DNA of 64,000 bases from Agromyces sp. H66 (GCF_004959775.1 NZ_SJZG01000012.1:63910-127909); one strand, 5' to 3'; positions 34,071 through 42,821 are shown, counted from the stretch's first letter. Numbers and translations are program-made. Notes: generated by a model from the sequence alone, not told the origin.

Positions 34071-34766
34071 TCAGCGGATGGCCGCGGTGATCGCCTGCCC
34101 GAGTTGCACGGGCTTCGTGAACTGCGGCCAGTGCCCCGTGGGCAGGTCGACGTAGTCGACATGCTTCACCCTCGCGAGCTCGCGCGTGAACGGCGAGTCG
34201 GCGGCGATCCATTCGGTGATGGCCGAACTCGGGAACTCGCACGCGATGATCGTGACGGGCACGTCGTAGCGCCGTTCGTCGTGGAGCTCGATGGGATCGA
34301 AGGCGACCCCCGTCGCCTCGGGCACGGCTCGCGCACGGAAGGCGGCGCGCAGGTCGTCGTCGAGGTCGACGAGGTCGGCGTCCTCGAACTCCGACCAGTC
34401 GGGGAGCGGGATCTCGCCGTCGACCACGGGCAGCTCGTCGTTGATCGCATCGCCGTGCCCGAGCGGCCCGGCATCGACGTAGACCACGCGGGCGATCCGA
34501 TGCGGCCGCGCATCGGCGACGCCGTGCGCAACGGCTCCGCCGCCGGAGTGGCCGACCAGCACCACCTCGCCCTCGAGGCCGTCGACGACGCGCACGACCG
34601 CGTCGACGTGGTCGCGGAGGCCGATGCCCGACCGGTCGGCGTCGACCGATTCGCGACCGGGCAGGGTGATCGGGTGCACGCGGTGGCCGGCCTCCTCGAT
34701 CAGCGGCGTCACCTGCTGCCAGGAGGATGCGTCGAGCCAGAACCCGGGAATGAGGATGACGTCCAT
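34071..34766 (-). CDS. Alpha/beta hydrolase (short, esterase-like)
   Basis: A 231-residue serine hydrolase without signal peptide. MDVILIPGFWLDASSWQQV gives the first strand and oxyanion loop, VVLVGHSGGGAVAHG (near residue 71) is the nucleophile elbow, and VDLPTGHWPQFTKP supplies the catalytic histidine. It resembles the EstC/methyl-salicylate-esterase-like short hydrolases (DUF1749/AB_hydrolase_6). TAGCGT lies 6 nt before the ATG, suggesting leaderless translation. Substrate unknown. It is convergent with the metallopeptidase gene. Confidence 0.88.
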   Translation of the reverse strand: MDVILIPGFWLDASSWQQVTPLIEEAGHRVHPITLPGRESVDADRSGIGLRDHVDAVVRVVDGLEGEVVLVGHSGGGAVAHGVADARPHRIARVVYVDAGPLGHGDAINDELPVVDGEIPLPDWSEFEDADLVDLDDDLRAAFRARAVPEATGVAFDPIELHDERRYDVPVTIIACEFPSSAITEWIAADSPFTRELARVKHVDYVDLPTGHWPQFTKPVQLGQAITAAIR

Positions 34767-34872
34767 GCGTGCACGCTACCGGTGGTGTCCGACACCCGCC
34801 GGCACCGCATCCACTCGGGATCGCATGCCGCCGATGTCGCCGTTCCCGCGCAGGGTCGCCCGCGGAACGGCA

Positions 34873-35832
34873 TCACCGCGCGGGAACGGACGCGTCCGAC
34901 GGGAGCGGCGCTCGCGCCGGCCGCGCTCCGCCCGTGGCGAGCACGGCGATGCCGGTCGCGAGCACGAGGAGCCCCGCGACGGCTCCGCCCGTCAGGGTCT
35001 CGCCGAGCACGACGACGCCGAGCATCCCGGCCGTCAACGGCTCCGCGAGCGTGAGCGTCGACACCGTGGCGGGCGCAAGGCCCCGGAGTCCGGCACCGAA
35101 GAGCAGGTACGCGAGGGTCGTGGTGACGAGCCCGAGCCAGAGCGCCATCGCCAGGCCGGGACCGGTCGCCAGCCACGAGGCATCCGTCGCGCCGAGCAGC
35201 GGCACACTCACCACCGCGGCTCCGCCGAACAGTGCGCCCATGCTGCCGGTGGGCGACCATCCGCGGTCGAGGAGCGCCTTCGCGGCGAGCGTGTAGACGG
35301 CGTACGAGGTGCCCGCGCCGAGCGATGCGGCGAGTCCGAGCGGATCGGTCGCCGCCCGGCCCGGGTCGGTCGCCGCGGCGAGGATGGCGACGCCGGCGGT
35401 CGCGATCGCGGTCGCGACGAGCCAGCGGTGGCCGGGGTAGCGTCGCCGCAGCAGCCAGTCGAGCGCCCCGGTGATCACGGGGGCCGACCCGAGCGCCACG
35501 ACCGTGCCGACCGCGACGCCGTTGGCGGCGGTGCCCGCGAAGAACGCCGGCTGGTAGCCGAGCACCCCGAGCGCACCGATGACCACGACGAGCCATGACG
35601 GCAGCGGATGCCGCGGAGCGACGCCGGGCGGCGATGCGGCGGATGTCCCGGTCGCACCGCGTCGCCGCCCGGCGACGTGCATCGCGAGGGCGACGAGCCC
35701 GAGCGCGCCCCCGCCGATGAGGATGCGCGCCGCCCCGACCGACGCCGCGCTCGCGTCGGGACCGAGTGCCTGGGCCGTGCCGGTGGTGCCGAAGCACACC
35801 GAGGCGAGGAGCACGGCGACCATGAAACGCAT
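34873..35832 (-). CDS. EamA/DMT family transporter
   Basis: A 319-residue protein with ten transmembrane segments in two EamA repeats. The opening FMVAVLLASVCFGTTGTAQAL and the second-half motif TVSTLTLAEPLTAGMLGVVVLGE (with A-E-P near residue 272) are typical of drug/metabolite transporters of the RhaT/YdcZ-like group. The Met at 35832 or the one at 35823 may be used. An ATTGTTACACAAT palindrome (35838-35850) lies 6 bp upstream. Probably an exporter; substrate unknown. The C-terminal tail is Pro/Arg-rich. Confidence 0.88.
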   Translation of the reverse strand: MRFMVAVLLASVCFGTTGTAQALGPDASAASVGAARILIGGGALGLVALAMHVAGRRRGATGTSAASPPGVAPRHPLPSWLVVVIGALGVLGYQPAFFAGTAANGVAVGTVVALGSAPVITGALDWLLRRRYPGHRWLVATAIATAGVAILAAATDPGRAATDPLGLAASLGAGTSYAVYTLAAKALLDRGWSPTGSMGALFGGAAVVSVPLLGATDASWLATGPGLAMALWLGLVTTTLAYLLFGAGLRGLAPATVSTLTLAEPLTAGMLGVVVLGETLTGGAVAGLLVLATGIAVLATGGARPARAPLPSDASVPAR

Positions 35833-35837
35833 GCCAT

Positions 35838-35850
35838 ATTGTTACACAAT
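35838..35850. promoter_or_regulatory. ATTGTTACACAAT palindrome upstream of the EamA gene
   Basis: Arms ATTGT and ACAAT are perfect around a TAC spacer, immediately before the transporter start. The AT-rich 13 bp contrast with the surroundings and fit a MarR/ArsR-sized operator. No adjacent regulator gene is present, so a distant protein or none may bind. Confidence 0.4.
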
Positions 35851-35972
35851 TCTCGCTCCGTACACAGGTCCGAGGGCGGCCCGGCCGTGCACCCGCCTGC
35901 GGGCGGGTAGGCTCGCGGATGTCGCGGACGACGTCGGTCACGGGGGAGCTCGGCTTCGCGACATCCGCGATG

Positions 35973-35991
35973 TCCTGAGCTTGTCGAAGGA
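35973..35991. repeat. Short interspersed palindrome-like repeat, copy 2
   Basis: TCCTGAGCTTGTCGAAGGA is identical to the copy at 1759-1777 except that the terminal C-G pair is a T-A pair, so end complementarity is kept. It lies 23 bp before the alcohol dehydrogenase start. Confidence 0.6.
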
Positions 35992-36014
35992 TCGACCCGA
36001 ACCGGAGGACCCCT

Positions 36015-37058
36015 GTGCGTGCCGTTCTCTTCACCGAATTCGGCAAGGCGCCCGCGCTCGCGGAGGTGCCGATGCCTGCGTGCCCGCCCCGCGGCGCCGT
36101 CATCCGCGTCCGCGCCACCGGGGTGTGCCGCAGCGACTGGCACGCCTGGATGGGCCACGACGAGAGCGTCGAGCTGCCGCATGTCCTGGGCCATGAGTTC
36201 GCCGGCGAGATCGCCGAACTCGGCCGGGAGGTGCCCGAGGATGCCGGCTGGAGCGTCGGCGACCGGGTGACCGCCCCGTTCATCTGCGCGTGCGGCCGCT
36301 GCCCCGAGTGCCTCTCGGGCAACGAGCAGGTGTGCGACGCGCAGTCGCAGCCGGGCTTCACGCACTGGGGGTCGTTCGCCGAGTACGTCGTGATCGACGA
36401 GGCCGCGCTCAACCTCATCCGGCTGCCCGAGGGCCTCGGCTTCGTCGAGGCCGCCTCGCTCGGATGCCGGTTCGCCACCGCCTACCGAGCGATCGTGTCG
36501 CGCAGCAGGCTCGCTCCCGGAGAGCAGATCGCGGTGCACGGATGCGGCGGTGTGGGACTCTCGGCGATCATGATCGCCGTCGCGGCGGGCGTGAAGGTCT
36601 ACGGCGTGGATGTCTCGGACGCCGCGCTCGAGGCGGCCGAGAAGCTCGGCGCGGTGCCCGTGCGCGGCGGCGAGGGGGCCGCGGAGCGCATCCTCGAGGC
36701 ATCCGGCGGCGGCGTCGACGTGTCGGTCGACGCGTTCGGCTCGAGCGAGACCGCGCTCGCCTCGGCACGCAGCCTCAAGAAGCGCGGGCGGCACGTGCAG
36801 GTGGGCCTGATGTTCGGCGACAGCGCGATGGCGGCGATGCCCATGGACGCGGTGATCGCGGGCGAGCTCGAGATCCTCGGCAGTCACGGCATGGCCGCCC
36901 ACGAGTACCCGTCGATGCTCGGCGCGGTCGCATCGGGCGACTTCCGGCCGATCGAGCTCGTCGGCCGGCGCATCACGCTCGACCAGGTGCCCGAGGCGAT
37001 CGCCGCGATGGGCACCGCGGGCGGGTCCGGCTCGGGGATGACGGTCGTCGAGCTGTAG
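36015..37058 (+). CDS. Zinc-dependent alcohol dehydrogenase family protein
   Basis: A 347-residue medium-chain dehydrogenase. The catalytic zinc ligands are in GVCRSDWHAW (Cys near 38) and LGHEFAGE (His and Glu near 60-61); the structural zinc cluster is ICACGRCPECLSGNEQVC. The Rossmann motif HGCGGVGLSAIMIAVAAG (near 178) ends in YGVDVSD, where the Asp indicates NAD rather than NADP. Such enzymes oxidise alcohols or polyols. The GTG start at 36015 has GGAGGA 7 nt upstream. Substrate unknown. Confidence 0.92.
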   Translation: MRAVLFTEFGKAPALAEVPMPACPPRGAVIRVRATGVCRSDWHAWMGHDESVELPHVLGHEFAGEIAELGREVPEDAGWSVGDRVTAPFICACGRCPECLSGNEQVCDAQSQPGFTHWGSFAEYVVIDEAALNLIRLPEGLGFVEAASLGCRFATAYRAIVSRSRLAPGEQIAVHGCGGVGLSAIMIAVAAGVKVYGVDVSDAALEAAEKLGAVPVRGGEGAAERILEASGGGVDVSVDAFGSSETALASARSLKKRGRHVQVGLMFGDSAMAAMPMDAVIAGELEILGSHGMAAHEYPSMLGAVASGDFRPIELVGRRITLDQVPEAIAAMGTAGGSGSGMTVVEL

Positions 37059-37208
37059 CGGCATCCGGGCTCCATCGGGACTCTTGCGGGTTCGCGTCCC
37101 GGCCCCCTACTCTGAGCGGGTACGCCGAGGTGACACGAGTCACCTGTACACGTGACGACCCCGTCGCTCGCGTGACGGCGCCGACCTCGACGAGGAGGAC
37201 TCGACCGG

Positions 37209-39104
37209 ATGAACACCCCCACCCGACCCGCGCGCACGGTGCGACGGGCGACGCCAGGGCTCGCCGCAGCCGCCGTGCTGCTGACCGCCGTCGGCACGGC
37301 CGGAGCGGCCCACGCCGAGACCGCGCCCGAGATCGACCCGTTCGCGCCCGACTTCGGCCCGAACGTCACCATCGTCGACCCGGCGATGCCGCAGGACGAG
37401 GTGCAGGCGATGCTCGACGCGCTCGCGGCGGCGCAGACCGACGCCGAGATGTCCACCGCCCGGCACAGCGTGCTGTTCCTGCCGGGCGCCTACGGCTCCG
37501 CGGAGGACCCCCTGCAGGCCCGCGTCGGCTACTACACCGAGGTCGCGGGACTCGGCGCGCTGCCGGGCGACGTCGACATCACCGGCAAGCTCGAGGTCTA
37601 CAACCGCTGCCTCGAGGACGGCGGCACCTCGAACTGCATCGCGCTCGTGAACTTCTGGCGCACGATCTCGAACCTGTCGCTCCAGGTGAACGGCGCGGGT
37701 CAAGACGGATGCCGCGCCTCGGCGAACTTCTGGGCGGTGTCGCAGGCCGTGTCGATGCGCCGGCTCGACGTGTCGGGCGGCAACCTCTCGCTCATGGACT
37801 ACTGCACCGCAGGCCCCCAGTACGCGAGCGGCGGGTTCATCGCCGATTCGCGCCTGCCGTTCACGATCAACGGATCGCAGCAGCAGTGGCTGACGCGCAA
37901 CAGCGTCGTGGCCGGATGGTCGAACGGGGTGTGGAATCAGGTCTTCTCGGGCGTCGAGGGGGCTCCGGATGCCGCGGACTTCCCGAACCCGCCGTACACG
38001 ACGCTCGACGAGACGCCCGTGAGCCGGGAGAAGCCGTACCTCCACGTCGACGACGAGGGCCGCTACGCCGTGCGGGTGCCCGAGGCGCAGGCGGGAACGC
38101 GGGGCATCACCTGGGCCGACGGCGAGGCGCCCGGCCGCAGCATCCCGATCACGGACTTCCACATCGCCAAGCCGGGGGAGCCGGTCGGTGCGATGAACGC
38201 CGCGCTCGCCCGGGGCAAGCACCTGCTGCTCACGCCGGGCGTCTACGACATCGACAGCACGATCAACGTCAAGCGCGCCGACACCGTGGTGCTCGGCATG
38301 GGGCACGCGACGCTCACCGCGGTCGACGGCGCCGTGCCGCTCACGGTCGCCGACGCCCCCGGCATCATCGTGGCCGGCGTGACGATCGACGCGGGCACCG
38401 TGGAGTCGCCCGTGCTGATGCAGGTCGGCCGGCCCGGCGGCGGCCAGTCGGCGAAGGTCGACGCGGCCAACCCGATCACGCTCTCCGACGTGTACTTCCG
38501 CGTGGGCGGGCCGCACGTCGGCAAGGCCGACACCGCGCTCGTGGTGAACAGCGACCACGTGCTCATCGACCACACCTGGGTGTGGCGCGGCGACCACGGC
38601 GTCGAGGGCTTCACCGAGGGCGTGAACGGCGACACCGACCGCTGGAACACGAACACCGGACGCACAGGGGTGATCGTGAACGGCGACGACGTGACTGCGA
38701 CCGGCCTCTTCGTCGAGCACTTCCAGCAGTTCAACACCGTCTGGAACGGCGAGCGCGGCACGACGGTGCTGTACCAGAACGAGCTGCCGTACGACCCGCC
38801 GACCCAGGCCGACTGGACGCGTCCCGACGGCACGCTCGGCTACGCGGGGTACAAGGTGGACGAGGATGTCACGGAGCACACGCTGCACGGCGGCGGCGTG
38901 TACGTGTTCAACCAGAACAACCCGTCGATCGTCACCGCGAACGGGTTCGAGGTGCCCGAGGCCGACGGCGTGGTGCTCCACCACATCATGACGGTGAACC
39001 TCAGCGCCGGCACGATCGAGCACGTCGTGAACGGCGTCGGCGGGCAGGCCGACACGACCGTGATCGGCGTGCCCCAGTACCTCGTCCGGTACCCGCTGCC
39101 GTAG
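37209..39104 (+). CDS. Secreted right-handed beta-helix protein (GH55-like; often called adenylyl cyclase)
   Basis: A 631-residue exported protein. A signal peptide (TRPARTVRRATPGLAAAAVL then VGTAGAAHAE, cleavage near residue 37) is followed by two beta-helix halves joined near residue 310. The first half has RHSVLFLPGAYG, VGYYTEVAGLG and ISNLSLQVNGAG; the second begins HIAKPGEPVGAMNAAL, LLLTPGVYDIDSTI, GIIVAGVTIDAG. This tandem beta-helix arrangement is that of family 55 glycoside hydrolases (exo-beta-1,3-glucanases), and homologues are widely but wrongly labelled adenylyl cyclase. Catalytic residues could not be confirmed. GAGGAGGAC precedes the ATG. Confidence 0.8.
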   Translation: MNTPTRPARTVRRATPGLAAAAVLLTAVGTAGAAHAETAPEIDPFAPDFGPNVTIVDPAMPQDEVQAMLDALAAAQTDAEMSTARHSVLFLPGAYGSAEDPLQARVGYYTEVAGLGALPGDVDITGKLEVYNRCLEDGGTSNCIALVNFWRTISNLSLQVNGAGQDGCRASANFWAVSQAVSMRRLDVSGGNLSLMDYCTAGPQYASGGFIADSRLPFTINGSQQQWLTRNSVVAGWSNGVWNQVFSGVEGAPDAADFPNPPYTTLDETPVSREKPYLHVDDEGRYAVRVPEAQAGTRGITWADGEAPGRSIPITDFHIAKPGEPVGAMNAALARGKHLLLTPGVYDIDSTINVKRADTVVLGMGHATLTAVDGAVPLTVADAPGIIVAGVTIDAGTVESPVLMQVGRPGGGQSAKVDAANPITLSDVYFRVGGPHVGKADTALVVNSDHVLIDHTWVWRGDHGVEGFTEGVNGDTDRWNTNTGRTGVIVNGDDVTATGLFVEHFQQFNTVWNGERGTTVLYQNELPYDPPTQADWTRPDGTLGYAGYKVDEDVTEHTLHGGGVYVFNQNNPSIVTANGFEVPEADGVVLHHIMTVNLSAGTIEHVVNGVGGQADTTVIGVPQYLVRYPLP

Positions 39105-39112
39105 GGGCGTTC

Positions 39113-39174
39113 ATCGAGTCGTCAGTGCCGGCTGCCTAGGCGGCCGCCAGAACCGCCGACACTGACGACTCGAT
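39113..39174. terminator. Bidirectional terminator with a 15-bp perfect stem
   Basis: ATCGAGTCGTCAGTG (39113-39127) pairs perfectly with CACTGACGACTCGAT (39160-39174); the 32-nt interior has additional short G/C stems. It sits 9 bp after the beta-helix protein stop and 15 bp before the end of the convergent lacI gene. Confidence 0.8.
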
Positions 39175-39188
39175 CGAGGCTCCCGGTT

Positions 39189-40154
39189 TCAGGCCGAGTC
39201 GCGCGCGACGAGCGTCGGGCCGCCGCCGGAGCGCTTCGGCGGCGGGTCGCCGTCGAGTGCCGCGATCACCCGTGCGGCGAGGTAGGCGGCCTCCCGGTCC
39301 ATGGACTGCGTGATCGTGGTGAGCGGCGGTGACGCGAGCGCCGCCAGCGGCACGTCGTCGACGCCGATGACCGCGAGGTCGCCGGGCACGGCGAGGCCTG
39401 CGGCCCGTGCGCCCGCGAGCACGGCGAAGGCGACCTCGTCGTTGTAGGCGGCGACGCCCGTGACGCCCGCGTCCCGCCAGGTCGCGACCGCCGCGGTACC
39501 GGATGCCGCGTCCACGTCGACCGGCACGACCAGGGGTTCGGCCAGCCCGTGCTCGGCGCACGCCTCGCGGACCCCCGCCAACCGCTGGTCGGCGAATTCG
39601 GCCACCCGTCGGTCGGCGGTCGTGGCATAGCCGATCCGGCGGCGCCCTCCGGCGACGAGCCGCTCGACCTGGAGGCGGCCGATGCGAGGTTGCGGGTTCT
39701 CGGCCCCCCGTTCGTCGGGGCTGGTGTCGACCACCTGGATGCCCGCTCGCCGCATCGCCCGCACGTCAACGGGATCGAACGCCGAGAGGCCCACGACCGT
39801 TCGGGGGGTGACGGCGCGCCAGAGGTCGGAGAGCGGGCGCTCACCGCGGGCGTGGTGCACGAGCACCGAGAGCCCGCGCTCGGCGAGATCGTCGGCGAGG
39901 TGGTCGAGCATGGACTCGACGACGGGACCCACCGGCCAGTCGGGCAGCACGCACAGCACGAGGTCGCTGCGCCCGCTGCGCAGCGTGCGGGCGGCGGCCG
40001 AGGGGGCGTAGCCGAGCCGGGCCGCGGTCTCGAGCACGCGCCGACGCGTCGCCTCGGAGATCGAGGTGCCCGCCGTGCCGTTCAGCACGTAGCTGACCGT
40101 GGTGCGGGACACGCCGCTCTCGCGCGCGACATCCGCGCTCGTCACTCGCGCCAC
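39189..40154 (-). CDS. LacI family transcriptional regulator
   Basis: A 321-residue repressor. The N-terminal HTH and hinge are TSADVARESGVSRTTVSYVL and GTSISEATRRRVLETAARLG (residues about 4-58), the rest is the periplasmic-binding-protein-like effector domain with LVLCVLPDWPVGPVVE, AGIQVVDTSPDE and AVIGVDDVPLAALASPPLTT. The short tail has lost no obvious element. Its effector is probably a sugar. It lies next to the secreted beta-helix protein, which may be its target, and faces a divergent DHFR-like gene. Confidence 0.93.
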   Translation of the reverse strand: MARVTSADVARESGVSRTTVSYVLNGTAGTSISEATRRRVLETAARLGYAPSAAARTLRSGRSDLVLCVLPDWPVGPVVESMLDHLADDLAERGLSVLVHHARGERPLSDLWRAVTPRTVVGLSAFDPVDVRAMRRAGIQVVDTSPDERGAENPQPRIGRLQVERLVAGGRRRIGYATTADRRVAEFADQRLAGVREACAEHGLAEPLVVPVDVDAASGTAAVATWRDAGVTGVAAYNDEVAFAVLAGARAAGLAVPGDLAVIGVDDVPLAALASPPLTTITQSMDREAAYLAARVIAALDGDPPPKRSGGGPTLVARDSA

Positions 40155-40219
40155 GCGTCCTCCTGGAAGTTCCGGTCCCGTTCTGCACCCTAGTCCGATG
40201 GCCGCAACTCGACGGGTTG

Positions 40220-40237
40220 TCGAACATCGCTGTTCGA
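40220..40237. promoter_or_regulatory. TCGAACA-N4-TGTTCGA palindrome between lacI and a DHFR-like gene
   Basis: Perfect 7-bp arms TCGAACA (40220-40226) and TGTTCGA (40231-40237) surround a TCGC spacer. A further TTCGAA half-site-like element follows at about 40250. The site lies 65 bp from the lacI start and 51 bp from the divergent gene. It is similar to, but spaced two bases wider than, the actinobacterial LexA box. Confidence 0.55.
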
Positions 40238-40288
40238 GTTAGTCTGCCGTTCGAACCTGGTTGTCACGACGACAGGAGGCGGCATCCG

Positions 40289-40870
40289 ATGCCCGAACTC
40301 ACGGTCGACTTCATCACCTCCCTCGACGGCTACGGCGCGGCCGAGGGCTGGCCGGGCTTCTGGGGCATGGAGGGCCCCGAGTACCTCGGCTGGATCGCGA
40401 ACTCGCCCGAACGCGATCACCCCGCCCTGATGGGCGCCAACACGTACCGCCTCATGTCCGGACTCGCCGAGCAGTACCCCGACGAGGCCGGCATGGCCGA
40501 GCTCGCGGCGATGCCCAAGGTGGTCTTCTCGTCGACGGTGCAGGAGCCGCTCGCATGGCCCAACACCCGGCTCGTCTCGGGCGACGCGGTCGAAGCGGTG
40601 CGGGCGATGAAACGCGATGGAACCACGCCGTTGCGCACGCTCGGCAGCGTCTCGCTGTGCCGGTCGCTGCTCATGGCCGGCCTGGTGGATCGCTTCCGAG
40701 TGGTGCTGTTCCCGGTGATCACGGGCGCCACCGGTCAGGACCGGATCTACGACGGCTACCCCGACGTCGCGCTCGAGCTCGTCGAGCACCGACTGTTCGA
40801 CGGACGCCTGCAGCTCCTCGAGTACGTTCCCACCGTGCTCGCCGGCCCGCCGGGGGAACATCCCGAGTGA
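40289..40870 (+). CDS. Dihydrofolate reductase/RibD C-terminal family protein
   Basis: A 193-residue Rossmann-like protein. The opening LTVDFITSLDGYGAAEGWPG, the ALMGANTYRLMSGL segment (near residue 50), KVVFSSTVQEPLAWPNTRLV and the C-terminal half GSVSLCRSLLMAGLVDRFRV with LFPVITGATG match the YwjB/YyaP-type DHFR-like family. These probably reduce a small heterocycle with NADPH, but true folate reductase activity is unlikely. ACAGGAGG lies about 10 nt before the ATG. It is divergent from lacI. Confidence 0.9.
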   Translation: MPELTVDFITSLDGYGAAEGWPGFWGMEGPEYLGWIANSPERDHPALMGANTYRLMSGLAEQYPDEAGMAELAAMPKVVFSSTVQEPLAWPNTRLVSGDAVEAVRAMKRDGTTPLRTLGSVSLCRSLLMAGLVDRFRVVLFPVITGATGQDRIYDGYPDVALELVEHRLFDGRLQLLEYVPTVLAGPPGEHPE

Positions 40871-40901
40871 CGGATGCCCCGGGGCAGGCCAGAATGGGCT
40901 G

Positions 40902-41927
40902 ATGGACCCGGTGGCGGCGCTCGAGGAGATCGCCTTCCTGCTCGAGCGCGATCGCGCCTCGTCGTTCAAGTCGAAGGCGTTCCGGCGGGCGGCCGACGTC
41001 ATCGGCGAATACTCCGCCGAGGAACTCGCGGCACGCGTGCGCGACGGCCGGCTGAAGCGCACGAAGGGCATCGGCGACACGACGTACACGGTGATCGCCG
41101 AAGCCGTGGGCGGCGAGGTGCCCGCGTACCTCGCCGAGCTCCGTGCCCGCACCGGCCCCGCGATCGTCCCGGCGACGTCGGGTCTTCGAGCGCAGCTGCG
41201 CGGCGACCTGCACGCGCACTCCGACTGGTCCGACGGCACCACGACCATCGCGACGATGGCGCGCGCGGCGGGGCTCGTGGGCCTCGAGTACCTCGTGCTC
41301 TCCGACCACTCGCCGAGCCTCCGAGTCGCGAACGGGCTCAGCACCGAGCGTCTCCTCGAGCAGCTCGACGTGCTCGACGAGCTGAACGCGAGCGGCGCAG
41401 CCGGCGACATCCGCGTGCTCTCGGGCATCGAGGTGGACATCCTGCTCGACGGCGAGCTCGATCAGACGCCCGACATGCTGGAGCGCGTCGACGTGATCGT
41501 CGCGAGCGTGCACTCGAAGCTCCGCATGGAGTCGCGCGAGATGACGGCACGGATGCTCCGCGCCATCGCCCACCCGCAGACCAACGTGCTCGGCCACTGC
41601 ACGGGCCGGCTCGTCGAGGGGTCGCGCGGCACCCGCCCGCAGTCGACGTTCGACGCCCGCGCCGTGTTCGCCGCGTGCGCCGAGCACGACGTCGCGGTCG
41701 AGATCAACTCCCGCCCCGAGCGCCAGGATCCGCCCGACGACCTCATCCAGCTCGCGCTCGAGGCGGGATGCCGCTTCACGATCGACAGCGACGCGCACGC
41801 GCCCGGGCACTTCTCGTTCCTCGACCTCGGCGCCGCTCGCGCCGAGGCGAACGGCGTGCCCGCCGATCGGATCGTCACGACCTGGCCCGCCGAGCGCCTG
41901 CTCGAGTGGGCGGGGTCGAAGGGCTGA
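40902..41927 (+). CDS. PHP domain-containing protein with N-terminal HHH (PolX-like)
   Basis: A 341-residue protein. Residues 1-80 are the DNA polymerase beta-like N-terminal helical domain with helix-hairpin-helix (VAALEEIAFLLERDRASSFK, KRTKGIGDTTYTVIAEA), and residues 95-335 are a PHP metal-dependent phosphoesterase: GDLHAHSDWSDGTTTI, LVLSDHSPSLRVANG, LSGIEVDILLDG, VIVASVHSKLRM, LGHCTGRLV and FTIDSDAHAPG. The polymerase palm of PolX is absent, so it is a phosphatase or exonuclease-like protein. CAGAAT lies 6 nt before the ATG (leaderless). Confidence 0.9.
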   Translation: MDPVAALEEIAFLLERDRASSFKSKAFRRAADVIGEYSAEELAARVRDGRLKRTKGIGDTTYTVIAEAVGGEVPAYLAELRARTGPAIVPATSGLRAQLRGDLHAHSDWSDGTTTIATMARAAGLVGLEYLVLSDHSPSLRVANGLSTERLLEQLDVLDELNASGAAGDIRVLSGIEVDILLDGELDQTPDMLERVDVIVASVHSKLRMESREMTARMLRAIAHPQTNVLGHCTGRLVEGSRGTRPQSTFDARAVFAACAEHDVAVEINSRPERQDPPDDLIQLALEAGCRFTIDSDAHAPGHFSFLDLGAARAEANGVPADRIVTTWPAERLLEWAGSKG

Positions 41928-41939
41928 TCGGGCGCGCGC

Positions 41940-42821
41940 GTGGAGGGATCACCCAGCCGGACGCGCGGCGAGCTGCTGCGCCTCGTGCGCGAGCAGGCGG
42001 GGCGCCGGCGTCCGGCCGACCTCCTCGCGCAGTACCGGCGCGACGGCTTCGTGATGCCGAGCGTGCTCGATCAGCGGCTCGCGAACGCCCTCGACCGACT
42101 CGCGCTCGACGCCGCCGAGGGGTACGACGCCGTGCTCCTCTCGCCGGTCGCGCCGCTCGGCGTCAACTCGGTGGTCGCGCCGACCTCGCAGGATCGCACG
42201 GTGACGACGACGCGGGGCACCGAGGTGGTGTCCGACCCCACGAACGTGCTGGCGCTCGAATGCGCACGGCGTCTGCTCGACCCGTCGTCGCCGCCGTCGT
42301 CGTCGCCGTCGCCGGCGGCGGTGCGCCTCGCGACGGTGCACCAGACGCTGCGGGCGCAGAGCCTGTCGAACGACGATGGCGCCCGCTCCCGGCACTTCCG
42401 ACTGCTCGCGCTCGCCGACGCCGGCGCGGGCCTGCCCGACGACGGGTTCGAGGTCGAGGCGGTCGTGCGGCACCTGCGGGCCTACGACCGGCTGTTCGAC
42501 GCGTGCGAGCGCGAGTTCGGCGTGGCGTTCGCCCGGCGCCGCGCCATCGTTCGCGTCGACGCGCGAGGGCCCGCGCTCGCCGAGCGGGTCCTGCGTCGGC
42601 TGGGCGAGGTGCTGCCGCACGTCGACCCGGTGACCGAGCCGCTCGAATCGCGGTACTACGACGGGCTGCGCGTCGGCTTCGGCGCCGACGGGCGGGCGGG
42701 GGAGTTCGTCGAGATCGCCGACCTCGGGCGGTTCGACTGGGTGGCGCAGCTCACGAGCGACCGGCGCAACCGGTTCGTCGCGAGCGGGTTCGGGATCCAG
42801 CTCGTTCCGCTGCTGTTCTGA
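41940..42821 (+). CDS. Uncharacterised protein, possibly class II aaRS-like
   Basis: A 293-residue cytoplasmic protein that I do not recognise with confidence. The N terminus is basic and helical (RTRGELLRLVREQAGRRRPA), the middle has RDGFVMPSVLDQRLANALDR and AVLLSPVAPLGVNSVV, followed by TTTRGTEVVSDPTNVLALE and an Arg pair, and the C terminus GRFDWVAQLTSDRRNRFVAS, FGIQLVPLLF. The P-L-G-V-N-S and V-S-D-P-T-N-V-L-A-L-E-x-A-R segments, with the final G-x-x-Q-L-V, faintly recall class II aminoacyl-tRNA-synthetase-like folds without a usable full motif set. The GTG start has no ribosome-binding site. A run of Ser/Pro codons (SSPPSSSPSP) forms a linker near residue 118. Confidence 0.6.
   Translation: MEGSPSRTRGELLRLVREQAGRRRPADLLAQYRRDGFVMPSVLDQRLANALDRLALDAAEGYDAVLLSPVAPLGVNSVVAPTSQDRTVTTTRGTEVVSDPTNVLALECARRLLDPSSPPSSSPSPAAVRLATVHQTLRAQSLSNDDGARSRHFRLLALADAGAGLPDDGFEVEAVVRHLRAYDRLFDACEREFGVAFARRRAIVRVDARGPALAERVLRRLGEVLPHVDPVTEPLESRYYDGLRVGFGADGRAGEFVEIADLGRFDWVAQLTSDRRNRFVASGFGIQLVPLLF

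Noticed and set aside
37209..39104. Adenylyl cyclase annotation
   Set aside because: No cyclase catalytic domain is visible; the beta-helix and signal peptide point to a GH55-like secreted protein. Database label is likely inherited.
40220..40237. LexA/SOS box
   Set aside because: The half-sites TCGAAC and GTTCGA are right but are separated by six bases rather than the four of the actinobacterial consensus, so it is kept only as an unassigned palindrome.
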